The notes beneath the pieces were generated by a model. It did not search any database. It was given only the letters and a program-made list of their open reading frames with translations, and was not told the DNA's origin. A DNA stretch of 64,000 bases from Aegilops tauschii subsp. strangulata (lineage: Eukaryota; Streptophyta; Magnoliopsida; Poales; Poaceae), in contig NC_053037.3 of assembly GCF_002575655.3 (NCBI RefSeq), positions 206,896,243 to 206,960,242 of the forward strand, written 5' to 3'. Shown piece after piece: positions 20,411 through 31,579 of the stretch; position 1 is the stretch's first letter, and every line of letters begins with the position of its first letter. The translations under genes were made by a program, and so were the position numbers.

Positions 20411-21956
20411 TGATAATCTCCAAGTGCAGGGAATCATCATAGCAATTCCCAAAGGTGGAAGTGATAAGTATGGAGTGTCGAACTCACAAGGAGCTAAAGG
20501 TAAGATCAATATTCTCTCAAGTCCTATCTGCCACTGATACGGCTCTACGTACACCGAACTTCTGCTTCCAACTAGAAACGAGAAATAAAACTATGTTGTG
20601 GGTATGAAGAGGATAACTTTGCATGATATCGGAGAGCTAAACTATAAAAGTAGGTTCTGTTATCATAAAGTTAGAATATATTACTAAATATTATAAATAG
20701 CGAGTGTGGAATAATGATGGATCGGTGTGCGGAATTATCCTAGGCAATCGTTGACAAGAGCGATAGTCGTCATTGCAATTTCATATGAGGGAGAGGCATA
20801 AGCTAACATACTTTCTCTTATTGGATCATATGCACTTATGATTGGAACTCTAGCAAGCATCCGCAACTACTAAAGATCATTAAGGTAAAACCCAACCATA
20901 GCATTAAAGCATCAAGTCCTCTTTATTCCCATATGCAACAACCCCCTTACTCAGGTTTGTGTTTCAGTCACTCACCAACCCACTATAAGCGAATCATGAA
21001 CGTATTGCAACACTCAATAGTGGGAATCCCTCACGCTTGCTCGACACGGAGGGCACCATAGGACAGCACCAAAATAAAACATACAACTCGTACCAATCTA
21101 GATCATCAACCAACCCAAAGACAAAGGATATATACTCAAAACATCATAGGATGGCAGCACATCATTGGATCATAATATGTGGCATAAAGCACCATGTTCA
21201 AGTAGGGATTACAGCGGGGTGCGGGAGAGTGGGCCGCGTAAAAGAGATGAGGATGGTGATGATGATGGTGATGTTGATGAAGACGATCACCGCGGTGATG
21301 ATTCCCCTCCCGATGGCACTCCGGCGCCACCGAGAGAGAGGAGGAGAGATTCACCCCCTTGTGCTTCCTCCTCCATGGCCTCCCCCTATATGGGGAGAGG
21401 TTCTCCCTCTGGTCCTTGCCCTTCATGACCTCCGGGATCCTCCTCCATGGCCTCCGGTGATGATGGCCCCCTCCGACAGGGTTCTAGTGAGGGCCTAGAT
21501 TGATTTCTCGTGGCTACAGAGGCTTGTGGCGGCGGAACTTCCGATCTAGGTTATTTTCTGCAGGTTTCTGTATTTATAGGAATTTTTGGCGTTGGTTTCA
21601 CGTCAGGGGGCTCTCCGAGTCGTCCACCAAGCAGGGGCCCATGCCCAGGGGGGTGGGCGCGCCCCCCACCCTCGTGGACAACCCGGGACTCTTCTGGCCC
21701 AACTCTTTTGCTCCAGGGGCTTCTTTTGGTCCATAAAAAATCAACAAAAATTGGCACATCAATTGGACTCCGTTTGGTATTCCTTTTCTGTAAAACTCAA
21801 AAACAAGGAAAAATAGAAACTGGCACTGGGCTCTATGTTAATAGGTTAGTCCCAAAAATCATATAAAATAGCATATAAATGCATATAAAACATCTAAGAT
21901 GGATAATATAATAGCATGAATACTTCATAAATTATAGATACGTTGGAGACGTATCA
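20411..21956 (-). repeat. 3' LTR of the Sabrina-like element
   Basis: 1546 bp. On the minus strand it runs from TGATACGTCTCC to a GGAGATTATCA end. It is closely similar to the other LTR but contains an extra ~35 bp near 21360-21400. Short ORFs here recur in the other LTR with frame changes and are not genes. Confidence 0.85.
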
Positions 21957-24900
21957 ACATCCCCAAGCTTAATTCCTGCTCGTCCTCGAGTAGGTAAATG
22001 ATAAAAGAAATAATTTATGAAGTGTGAAAGCTGGCAGGTGCACAAGTTTGATCAATGATAATTTCAATCACCTTTTCTAGCATCATTATGTGTCATAACA
22101 GTAGCTCATCTAATAAAACTTTTCATGATCAAGTAACAAGCTATTCACATGTTAAAGTATAGATCATAAACTTTCATGAAAACTTACAAACAGTGCTCTT
22201 AGTCATCAAACAATTGCAATTCATCTTATTTTCGGGAAGTGTCTATGTAAGAGCTTTGATTCAGCAAACTCCACATACTCAACTATCATTTAATCTTTCA
22301 CAATTGCTAACACTCATGTGATATTTATGGATTCAAAGTTTTAGTCGGACACAGAGAAAGATAGGGGCTTATTGTTTCGGCTCCCAACCTTTTACCTCAA
22401 GGGTAATGTCAACAATAATAATTTATGAAAACCTACATCCAAGTGGATATATATATCTGGATCGCTCCAACACAAAGTGCTTGCCAAAGGAAAAGTGTAA
22501 AAAGGAAAGGTGATGATCACCATGACTCTTGCATAAGGGTAGAAGATAAAAGTAAAAGATAGGCCCTTCGCAGAGGGAAGCAGAGGTTGTCATGCGCTTT
22601 TATGGTTGGATGTACAAAATCTTAATGCAAAAGAACGTCACTTTATATTGCCTCTTGTGATAAAGACCTTTATTATGCAGTCCATCGCTTTTATTTCTTC
22701 CCTATCACAAGTTCGTATAAAGCTTATTTTCTTCGCACTAATAGATCATACATATTTAAGGAGCAATTTTTATTGCATGCACCGATGACAACTTACTTGA
22801 AGGATCTTACTCAGTCCTTAGGTAGGTATGGTGGACTCTCATGGAAAAACTGGTTTAAGGGATGTTCGGAAGCACAAGTAGTATTTCTACGTGGTGCAAA
22901 GAATTTGTCTAGCATGAGAGGGAAAGGCAAGCTCAGCATGTTGGATGATCCATGACAATAAAATTTATTTCGGATATAAGAAAACATAACCCATTACATT
23001 GTCTTCCTTGTCTAACATCATCCTTTTAGCATGTCATATTTTAATGAGTGCTCACAATTACAAAAGATGTCCAAGATAGTATATTTATATGTGAAATCTC
23101 TCTTGCTTCAATATTCTTTCATGAATTGTTCAAGTGACCAATTCTGCGTTTGCTAACTTTCAATAAGTTTACTACCTATACTTATTCTGTGTGAAGTCAT
23201 TACTCCCCATGGTATAAGCATATGAAACATTTATCAATTCATATTTATGATATTCAATTCATTCAACCATTTACTCAAAGGATATACTTGAAGCACGTGA
23301 GTAAATGACAAACTACCCCAAAAGATATAAGTGAAGAACACTGAGTAGTCAAATAATTAACTAGCCATGGGATGATTCTTTTTCATTCAAGATTTCAGAT
23401 CCAATGATTTTATTCAAACATCAAGTAAAATTGAAAATACGCTCCAAGCAAAACAAATGTCATGTGACGAATAAAAATATAGCTCCGAGTAAGGTATACC
23501 GATAGTTGTGAAGACGAAAGAGGGGATGCCTTCCGGGGCATCCCCAAGCTTAGGCGCTTGAGTCTTCCTTGAGTATTACCTTGGGGTGCCTTGGGCATCC
23601 CCAAGCTTAGGGTCTTTCCACTCCTTATTCTCCTCATATCGATATCTCACCCAAAGCTTGAAAACTTCAATCACACAAAACTTAACGGAACTTCGTGAGG
23701 TAAATTAGTATGATAAAGAGTAAACCATTCACTTTGGTACGGTCAAAGACAAGGTTCATAATTGTTATCACACAATGCCTACTGTACCATATCATTTCTA
23801 TAATTTATATTGATAAATATAAGCCATAGAAACTAGAAAACAAGCAAACTATGCAATGAAAGCAGAATATGTAAGAAACAGAACAGTCTGTAATGATCTG
23901 AACATAAACCATACTTCTGCTACTCCAAAAATTATGAAATAAATTGGTGGACGTGAGGAATTTGTCTATTAATTTTCTGCAAAAATAATCAACTCAAAAT
24001 CACTCTTCTGTAAAACATGGTAGCTAATCACGTGATCCCAAAGTTTCTGTTTTTTACAGCAAGATCACATTAACATTCACCCAAGTGTTCCCAATGGTCT
24101 TACTTGGCACTTTATTGAAAAAAAGCTATAAACATGATTACTAAAGGAGCTTTATCATGTAAACACACAAAAACAGTAAGGGTAAATATTGGGTTGTCTC
24201 CCAACAAGCGCTTTTCTTTAATGCCTTTTAGCTAGGCATGATGATTTCAATGATGCTCACATAAAAGATAAGAATTGAAACATAAAGAGAGCATCATGAA
24301 GAATATGACTATCACATTTAAATCTAACCCAATTCCTATGCCTAGGGATTTGTGAGCATATAATTTATAGGAACAATAATCAACTAGCATAGGAAGGCAA
24401 ATCAAGTATAACTGCAAAACTTTAAGCACATAGAGAGGAAACTTGGTATTATTGCAACTCCTACAGGCATATATTCCTCCCTGATAATAATTTTAAGTAG
24501 CATAATGAATGAATTCAACAATATAACCATCACATAAAGTATTCTTTTCATGATCTACAACCATAGAAATTTTTCTACTCTCCACATAAGCAAAATTCTT
24601 CTCATTCGGAATAGTGGGATCACTAATTCCTAAAGTTGACACTCTTCCAACCCCACTTTAGATTATAGTATTATTCATACTCCAAAAGATATAAGTGAAG
24701 TTCATGGAGCATTCTACAATTAATATGGACTAACCAATATCCAAGCTCAAAATATGTAGGTGAAGCACACGAAGCATTCTATAAAACCATACTCAAAAGA
24801 TTTAAGTGAAGCACAAAGAGCAATTCTATAAGATCATACTTAAAAGATATAAGTGAAGCACATGGATCATTCCATAAATAGATGAAGGGATATCTCATAC

Positions 24901-25901
24901 TATCATGGTTCTTAAAGAAAAAACAAAAACACAAGGGACACACATCATGTGAACAAAACAAAAACCGAGGTATACCGATAATTGTTGAAGAAGAAAGATG
25001 GGATGCCAACCGGGGTATCCCCAAGCTTAGATGCTTGAGTATCCTCGAAATATTTAGTTGGGGTGCCTTGGGAATCCCCAAGCTTGAACTCTTGCCTCTC
25101 TTTATTCTTCTCATATTGATAGCTCCTCGATCTTTGTACGCTTCATCCACACAAAACTTTAACAAAAACTTTGTGAGATCCATTAGTATAATAAAGCAAA
25201 TCACTACCTTTAGGTACTGTTGCAAACTTATTACAAATTCATATTAGAAATATATCTACTGTATTCCAACTTCAACATGGTCCAACCCCCCCCCCCCATA
25301 CTACCCATAGATTCATCAAAATAAGCAAACAACACAAGAAAAACAGAATCTGTCAAAAGCAGGACAGTCTGTAGTAATCTGGATGTTTAGTAAACTTCTG
25401 TAACTCCAAATATTATGAAATAAATTTGAAAATTTGAAATATTTGTACAGAAGTAATGTGCAAAAAGTTTCAGACCCATTTGACCTTCCAGTAAAAAAAT
25501 GTAAAATCACGCTCTACAGCCAAAGTGTCTGTTTTTGTTCTGCACATAGTAAACAAGCAATCTAATCATCCTAAAACCAAAGCTTGGCACATTATTTTTA
25601 TAATACAATGGATATACACAAGGGGATAATTATTTACAGAGAAAATTACATGAAAAATTCTACATTACTTCCGTGAGCATGAACACAAGTGCTCAAGGTC
25701 GACCCTCACTTCTTCAATGCACAACTTTCCAATCACTTCTATTTATGAAAAACTTTTTAGGCATGAGAGGCAAGTAATAATTTTTTGTATTTTCATTCTT
25801 TTCAAAAAATTGTGTGTTTCACCCACAACTAAACAAAAACAAATTCTACTTAGCGAAGAAAGCAAACAAGCACACACGAGAATATCAACAACACGCTATT
25901 G

Positions 25902-25920
25902 CTCCCCGGCAACGGCGCCA
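25902..25920 (-). other. Primer-binding site of the Sabrina-like element
   Basis: On the minus strand TGGCGCCGTTGCCGGGGAG lies 10 bp inside the 5' LTR. It fits the 3' end of plant tRNA-Asp with one mismatch as I remember that tRNA. It fixes the element's minus orientation. Confidence 0.6.
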
Positions 25921-25930
25921 GAAAAGAGCT

Positions 25931-27457
25931 TGATAATCCCCAAGTGCAGGGAATCATCGTAGCAATTCCCAAAGGTGGAAGTGATAAGTATGGAGTGTCG
26001 AACCCACAAGGAGCTAAAGGTAAGATCAATATTCTCTCAAGTCCTATCTGCCACTGATACGACTCTACGTACACCGAACGTTTGCTTCCAACTAGAAACG
26101 AGAAATAAAACTACGTTGTGGGTATGAAGAGGATAACTTTGCATGATATCGGAGAGCTAAAATATAAAAGTAGGTTCTGTTCATAAAGTTAAAATATATT
26201 ACTAAATATTATAAATAGCGAGTGTGGAATAATGATGGATCGGTGTGCGGAATTATCCTAGGCAATCGTTAACAAGACCGATAGTCGTCATTGCAATTTC
26301 ATATGAGGGAGAGGCATAAGCTAACATACTTTCTCTTCTTTGATCATATGCACTTATGATTGGAAATCTAGCAAGCATCCGCAACTACTAAAGATCATTA
26401 AGGTAAAACCCAACCATAGCATTAAAGCATCAAGTCCTCTTTATTCCCATACGCAACAACCCCCTTACTCGGGTTTGTGTTTCAGTCACTCACCAACCCA
26501 CTATAAGCGAATCATGAACGTATTGCAACACTCTACAGCGGGAATCGCTCACGCTTGCACGACACGGAGGGCACCATAGGACAGCACCAAAATAAAACAT
26601 ACAACTCGTACCAATCTAGATCATCAATCAACCCAAAGACAAAGGATATCTACTCAAAACATCATAGGATGGCAACACATCATTGCATCATAATATGTGG
26701 CATAAAGCACCATGTTCAAGTAGGGGTTACAGCGGGGTGCGGGAGAGTGGACCGCGTAAAAGAGATGAGGATAGTGATGATGATGGTGATGTTGATGAAG
26801 ACGATCACCGCGGTGATGATTCCCCTCCCGATGGCACTCCGGCGCCACCGAGAGAGAGGAGGAGAGGTTCACCTCCTAGATGGGGAGAGGTTCTCTCTCT
26901 GGTCCTTGGCCTTCATGACGATGATGGCCCCTCCGGGATCCTCCTCCATGGCCTCCGGTGATGATGGCCCCCTCCGGCAGGGTGCCAGAGAGGGCCTATA
27001 TTGATTTCTCGTGGCTACAGAGGCTTGCGGCGGCGGAACTTCTGATCTAGGTTATTTTCTGGAGGTCTCTGTATTTATAGGAATTTTTGGTGTTGCTTTC
27101 ACGTCAGGGGGGTCTCCGAGTCGTCCACGAGGCAGGGGCCCACGCCCAGGGGGGTGGGCGCGCCCCCCACCCTAGTGGACAGTCGGGGACTCTTTTGACC
27201 CAACTCTTTTGCTCCAGGGGCTTCCTTTGGTCCATAAAAAATCAACAAAAATTGGCACATCAATTGGACTCCGTTTGGTATTCCTTTTCTGTAGAACTCA
27301 AAAAACAAGGAAAAAACAAAAACTGGCACTGGGCTCTGTTAGTAGGTTAGTCCCAAAAATCATATAAAATAGCATATAAATGCATATAAAACATCTAAGA
27401 TGGATAATATAATAGCATGAATACTTCATAAATTATAGATACGTTGGAGACGTATCA
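25931..27457 (-). repeat. 5' LTR of the Sabrina-like element
   Basis: 1527 bp, the partner of the LTR at 20411-21956. The boundary is fixed by the CACAC duplication and the primer-binding site. Confidence 0.85.
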
Positions 27458-27462
27458 CACAC

Positions 27463-27622
27463 GCAACTAAAATCTGAACCATGTTTGATGCATCCTCCAT
27501 CGCAAATGTTTCCACCTTTTTTGACGGTTTTCATACACCACTGTTTGCGATTATTGCATCGCACACAGTTGCTCGATGGGTCTCTGATCCTAGTGTCGCA
27601 TTAGCAGCATCCTGCAGTAGTG
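27463..27622. repeat. CACTA-2 right terminus
   Basis: The last 160 bp of CACTA-2 carry ATCGCAAATGTTT, CTGTTTGCGAT and ATCGCACACAG motifs and end in CCTGCAGTAGTG. Confidence 0.7.
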
Positions 27623-27625
27623 TGA

Positions 27626-27670
27626 TGGCAGGCACACCATCATCACCAACTCTATTTTTATAAGAGTAGA
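27626..27670 (-). mobile_element. Helitron-like repeat, copy B, right half
   Basis: TGGCAGGCACACCATCATCA continues the repeat broken at 6397. On the minus strand its 5' end reads TCTACTCTTATAAAAATAG, starting with the TC expected of a Helitron. Confidence 0.55.
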
Positions 27671-27692
27671 GGTAATAAATAATAATAATATA

Positions 27693-28001
27693 TCTATGAC
27701 AATATAAAAAGACCCAAAGAGGCAGATCCAATTAATCTCGGCCATCAAATCATGTCAATCCAACGACCTAGACTGCTTCAATGTCGAGCACTCAACACGT
27801 TTAGTGTGCAGTTAATTTCATGCCAAATATAGTGCTAATCACATAATAACACGTAAATAATATCCTACTTAATATCTGCATGCACTTAATATATTTTCAA
27901 ATTAAGTGCATTGCACGTACATTTTGACTAATATTTCCAAAGTTACGTGCATTGCACATACATCCGCAAAAAAACGTGCATTGCACGTACACATTGACTA
28001 G
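27693..28001 (+). mobile_element. Short Helitron-like element
   Basis: It starts TCTATGACAATATAAA after an A and ends with the hairpin CGTGCATTGCACG, ten bases, then CTAG followed by T. The A/T insertion site, TC start, 3' hairpin and CTRR end match the Helitron pattern. 309 bp, non-coding. Two extra imperfect copies of the hairpin lie just inside its end. Confidence 0.5.
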
Positions 28002-28233
28002 TAAGAGTAGAGAGTAGAGATAAGAGTAGAGATAGATACTAGGGAGAAGCACCATCTACTGCTTCGTGTGCTACTCCTGCGCTCCATTCAGCGGCCACTA
28101 AAGCCACTCCCTCCCGTGCTCCATTCGGTGGGCGCTGTTGGAATTTGGGGAGCGCACTCGCGCGACTACTGGCAGCGACGACTTCACCGACGATGACTTC
28201 TTCCACGACCTTGGCAACCTCTTGCTCAATGAC

Positions 28234-29123
28234 ATGGGAGACAACCTCAACACCAACGGTGCTACTCCCGTTGCATCGTATGTGTTTCTGTCCTTCCTAT
28301 TCGAAATCGTGGTAGAATTCATGTTTCTAGTCTGTGTCCTAGATTCGATCTTTCATCTACTATGCTAGTCCACTTGATTAGTTTAATCTCTGTTACAGCC
28401 GTCATGATTTGTTTTGTGCTTATTCGGATTAAATCTTGTAGTAACTTGCTCATATATTCACCTGGCGTAAAAATCCCCTACAGCCACTCCCGTTTCATGG
28501 AGAGCCTAGTCGATGCCTCCAAGGTGCCCTACATCTACAAGAGTTTCGGCTGCGAGAGGTACGTCGACCAGCACTCGCTGGCAGAGCATAGTTCCAGATG
28601 CGTGCACGTGCCGTGCTACTGCTATGAGTGCACGCCGCCGTTTGAGAGCTCGCCGGCGAGCCTCGTGCATCACCTCACGGCACCGTCCGTCGAACACTAC
28701 TGGCCCGTGGCGGTGAACATCAATTATGAGACGTGCTACCCGTTCTCCGTGCCGAAGTCGCTGGAGGATCACTGCTGCCTGCTAGTCACGGAGGAGGATG
28801 ACAACGTCTTCCTCTTGGTCGTGGGCACCAGCAAGGCCCGCGGATGCCACCGCCCCGTATCTGTAGTGTGCGTCAGGGGTAGTGCCGCTGACGCTGACAC
28901 GAGGCTGGTGTACGGGTGCATGCTCACTGTTACAGCCCCTCAGAGGTATGTGGGCACCCACCCCGGCTCCATGACGCTGACTGGGACTGTGCCGAACTGC
29001 TCCGTTCCCGGCGATGTGGACATGGAAGACCCATGGTATGATTTTCACCCCAATATGGTGCACTTGGACTCCAAGGAGCTTTACCTGGACATATGCATTA
29101 CAAAGTTAAATGTTGATCATTAG
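28234..29123 (+). CDS. SINA/SIAH-like protein lacking the RING domain
   Basis: Two exons. Exon A is acidic (DDFTDDDFFHDLGNLLLND, first in-frame ATG at 28234) and ends at a GTATGT donor at 28279. It joins in frame after a CCCTACAG acceptor to ATGGAGAGCCTAGTC and the SIAH-type zinc-finger region (YKSFGCERYV, AEHSSRC, VPCYCYEC, HHL) and substrate-binding beta region, stop at 29123. SINA proteins are E3 ubiquitin ligases that use an N-terminal RING to bind E2. No RING is present here, and the first zinc-ligand Cys of the finger (usually VPC) is Tyr (VPYIYK). The protein therefore probably cannot ubiquitinate alone and may be a decoy or a pseudogene. The start is uncertain because the frame is open upstream without an ATG. 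An AATAAA-like signal follows at about 29226. Confidence 0.6.
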
Positions 29124-29405
29124 TCTTCGCTTAATGTAATCCACTGTCTAAGCATGTGGAGACTTCTTATTTATATAGTATAGAACTTCCATGCATGATC
29201 TTGCTCTATTAGAGTATCGCGCTTGAATAAAAGTGTATCCATTTATGGTTTAGTATAGAATCTTCCATGTATGCTTTTGCTCCGTTAGAGTTCTCGCTTG
29301 CCATTTATGAGATTAATTGAGAATTTTTACTATAGTACTAGTGAAAGACTTATGATGAACCATTTCTTACATCTCCTCTGCCCCCTTCCAAGTCATCCTG
29401 ATTTA
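29124..29405. other. 3' flank of the SINA-like gene
   Basis: 3' untranslated-type, AT-rich sequence; the segment CTTCCATG(C/T)ATG(C/A) with TAGTATAGAA occurs twice (about 29180 and 29255). No gene. Confidence 0.4.
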
Positions 29406-29956
29406 ATCCCTCCGTCTAGGTGTATAAGAGCATGGTTAATACTTAATAGTATAGCTAATTGTTGACTATAAGAAAGTGCCATGTCATTTGTAGCCAACAT
29501 GTATAACAATTAGCTATAAGTATGTGCTACTTTATTAATACATGGCCCACTTTCCACTGTCACATAGTGCCTAGGAGCACATGCTGCAGCTAGCTCTTGC
29601 ATGAGAACCCGCTTACATTCTCTCTCCTATCCTCTTTCCTCTACTTATTACAGCCTGCTGACTGTACCTTATTGTACTCGCTCTAAGTCACCTTACGAAA
29701 ACCAAATAATCCCAAAACACTTAGGCGCAGTGCGTTAACTCCCACCTCGTTTCTTGTTTCTTGACATATCAACCAATAAGAGATGTGGGGCGTGCATGTT
29801 TTCAATGACTCAAGACTACCAAACACGACATCTAGTGGTTAGTTCATTGCATGCAATTCTATTAATTAGCAAATAAACATTAAGTTCTCTCGTTTTCCCC
29901 TCATTATTGGTTACGGTGCACAACTTAAGATGACTTACTCACCTAGACGGAGGGAG
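29406..29956. mobile_element. Stowaway-like MITE carrying a nested Tourist-like MITE
   Basis: Terminal inverted repeats TCCCTCCGTCTAGGTG (left) and CACCTAGACGGAGGGAG (right) flanked by TA. The inner 256 bp belongs to a second insertion. Confidence 0.7.
29428..29683. mobile_element. Tourist/Harbinger-like MITE nested in the Stowaway-like MITE
   Basis: It starts GAGCATGGTTAATA and ends with the inverted ACTCGCTC, flanked by a perfect TAA duplication (29425-29427 and 29684-29686). Its removal restores GGTGTATAAGTCACCTTA, the usual continuation of this Stowaway-type repeat. Confidence 0.7.
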
Positions 29957-30686
29957 TACATTCATGGTGGTCTAGAAAAAATAAACAAAATCGATACTCA
30001 AAAACTAATTCTTAAAGATCATTATTGCAAGCACAATAAATGTTATTTCTTCACAAGTTTTGGATGCAGGTTGACCGCTTTTGTTTGCAAAAGATACTTT
30101 TTTATCTATTTCACCCGGATGTTTGTGAGCTCTAGAGAAGAAATAATATCCGAAGAAACCTATCGATACTCGTTACACATGAGATGACCCCCACATACTT
30201 TTTCAAAATAAATAACTACCACATCAATGCATTTCACTATTTCGTGCAACACACGGGCACCTTAATATATATTGGTACGACGATAAATTTAACTAACATT
30301 ACATATAGTACGATAAATGCTCATGCATGTCACCAAAAATTATATCATGAAAGCTATGTTCAAATACGAATCCAATGATATAGTTTTTGTTGACATGCAC
30401 TAACATTTTGTCAGTTAAATCTTCAGTCAAGTTCAATTGGGGACTAATAAACCACGACCGAGGTAGTACTAGTGTAGAGAGCGGCGCTGCACAAGAGTCT
30501 CACCCCGCCCGTGCCGCGGCAGTAAAGCCGTCATATCACAAAACGCCACCACTCCCAGTAATAAGTGGCCTGGTAAAATAAACGGACAAGCAACCATCAC
30601 ATCCCTCCGTCTTTTTGGCATTTCATATCTCTGCATTTACTTTGTCCGGTTCATCTCGCACACTCGATCCCTAGCTACTACTCCTA
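29957..30686. other. Spacer with MITE remnants; no gene seen
   Basis: AT-rich sequence. Near 30440-30475 an AATAAACCACGACCGAGGTAG end resembles one side of a degraded Stowaway-type MITE. Nothing else is supported. Confidence 0.35.
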
Positions 30687-31040
30687 GGGCCAGTTCTTTT
30701 GGCGGCTTAAAAAATAAGCAGTGTCTTACCCTGCTTTTCCATAAGACTAGTCACAGTGGAGAGTAACATAAGGCGCCTCACAGTGGAGAGTAACATAAGG
30801 CGCCTCTGTCCTGGTTTATAAGTCACCATTGTAATTTGTGCTAAATTTTGACCAAAGATTTAACTAATAAAATATTAGTGCATCTCAACAAAAGTTATAT
30901 AATTTTGGGTGACATGCATAAACATTTCATTAGTTAAATTTATGGTCAAAATTTGACACAGATTACAATGGATACCAATAAACTAGGACGGAGGTAGTAG
31001 TTATGGGATTACTAATATAGAAGCCTAAAAGAACTGGCCC
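30687..31040. mobile_element. Harbinger-like MITE with CTA duplication
   Basis: It starts GGGCCAGTTCTTTTGGCGGC and ends, inverted, GCCTAAAAGAACTGGCCC, flanked by CTA (30684-30686 and 31041-31043). Inside is a 26-27 bp tandem duplication (CACAGTGGAGAGTAACATAA twice, from about 30752) and a Stowaway-like segment ending ACTAGGACGGAGGTAG. Confidence 0.7.
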
Positions 31041-31579
31041 CTAGTACTCCTAGTAGTAGTACTCAAGTTGGAATTCCAATTGTACGGCACAACTTGTTGG
31101 GCAAAAAATTCGATACGGGGTGTAGGAAGCGGTTTGGGAATTTGCATGCCTTCCCGACCAGTGAGATACTCCATACGAAGTACGATAGAGAAATAACCAT
31201 GGAGAAGGAAGCTAAAAGTAAACAATCAAACGAGCATTTTTGCATTTCTTTTGCATTGAATCGTTTCACAAGCTTGACTAGTGTTGTTTTTCTACTTTTA
31301 CAAAAACCGCATCGTAAAGTTAAAACGTGCATTTGCACGTACATAAGTAATAGTAGTAGCACAGTCTGCAAGCATATATAGAGAGAGACGTGTAGTGCGA
31401 TAGTATATAGTAAAGTTTGTGCTATATGCGTGTACTTACAAAACGCGAACGGATACACAAGGTTTCCAAACTTTTCCTTTTACGTACTTAATTAGGACGC
31501 TGATAATTCGCGAACGTTCGGGATTTATCATTTGCGTCCCAAAACTAATGAGATCGCCTTACGAAACTATAAATTATTC
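31041..31579. other. Spacer; no gene seen
   Basis: AT-rich spacer. A hairpin-like ACGTGCATTTGCACGT near 31325 resembles a Helitron 3' hairpin, but no CTRR end follows. No gene. Confidence 0.35.

Larger units (their letters stand above)
20411..27457 (-). mobile_element. Non-coding LTR retrotransposon (Sabrina-like) inserted in CACTA-2
   Basis: Two long direct repeats (20411-21956 and 25931-27457) are flanked by a perfect CACAC duplication (20406-20410 and 27458-27462). On the minus strand the LTR starts TGATACGTCTCCAACGTATC, a very common Triticeae LTR start that I associate with the Sabrina/WHAM group. A primer-binding site follows at 25920-25902, and a purine-rich AAGCTTGGGGATGT precedes the other LTR. 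The 4.0 kb interior has no gag or pol, so the element is non-autonomous. The interior contains a diverged duplication: CCCCAAGCTTAG blocks with shared flanks at about 23520-23640 and 25000-25110. Confidence 0.85.
6398..27622. mobile_element. CACTA-2: 21.2 kb gene-carrying, non-autonomous CACTA-like transposon
   Basis: The left end reads CACTTGTGCACG and the right end, reverse-complemented, CACTACTGCAGG: 9 of 12 bases agree. It is flanked by the 3 bp duplication TGA (6395-6397 and 27623-27625). Removing the element and one TGA joins GCCTATATTGCATGA to TGGCAGGCACACC, the same junction found uninterrupted at about 6130-6150 and, reversed, near 37265-37290. Both ends are rich in ATCGCACAC, CGCAAACG and AACCGT-type subterminal motifs. 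Two nested insertions (15382-19546 and 20411-27457) account for 11.2 kb, leaving about 10.0 kb. Cargo: B3-like fragment, AP2/ERF-like gene, 503 bp repeat array, Ala/Pro-rich gene, F-box/DUF295 gene. I see no transposase, so mobilisation would need one in trans. The first five bases at the left are CACTT rather than CACTA. Confidence 0.75.

Noticed and set aside
21037..21498. 153-codon frame, also seen at 26555-27004
   Set aside because: Lies inside both LTRs of the Sabrina-like element, differs by frame-changing indels.
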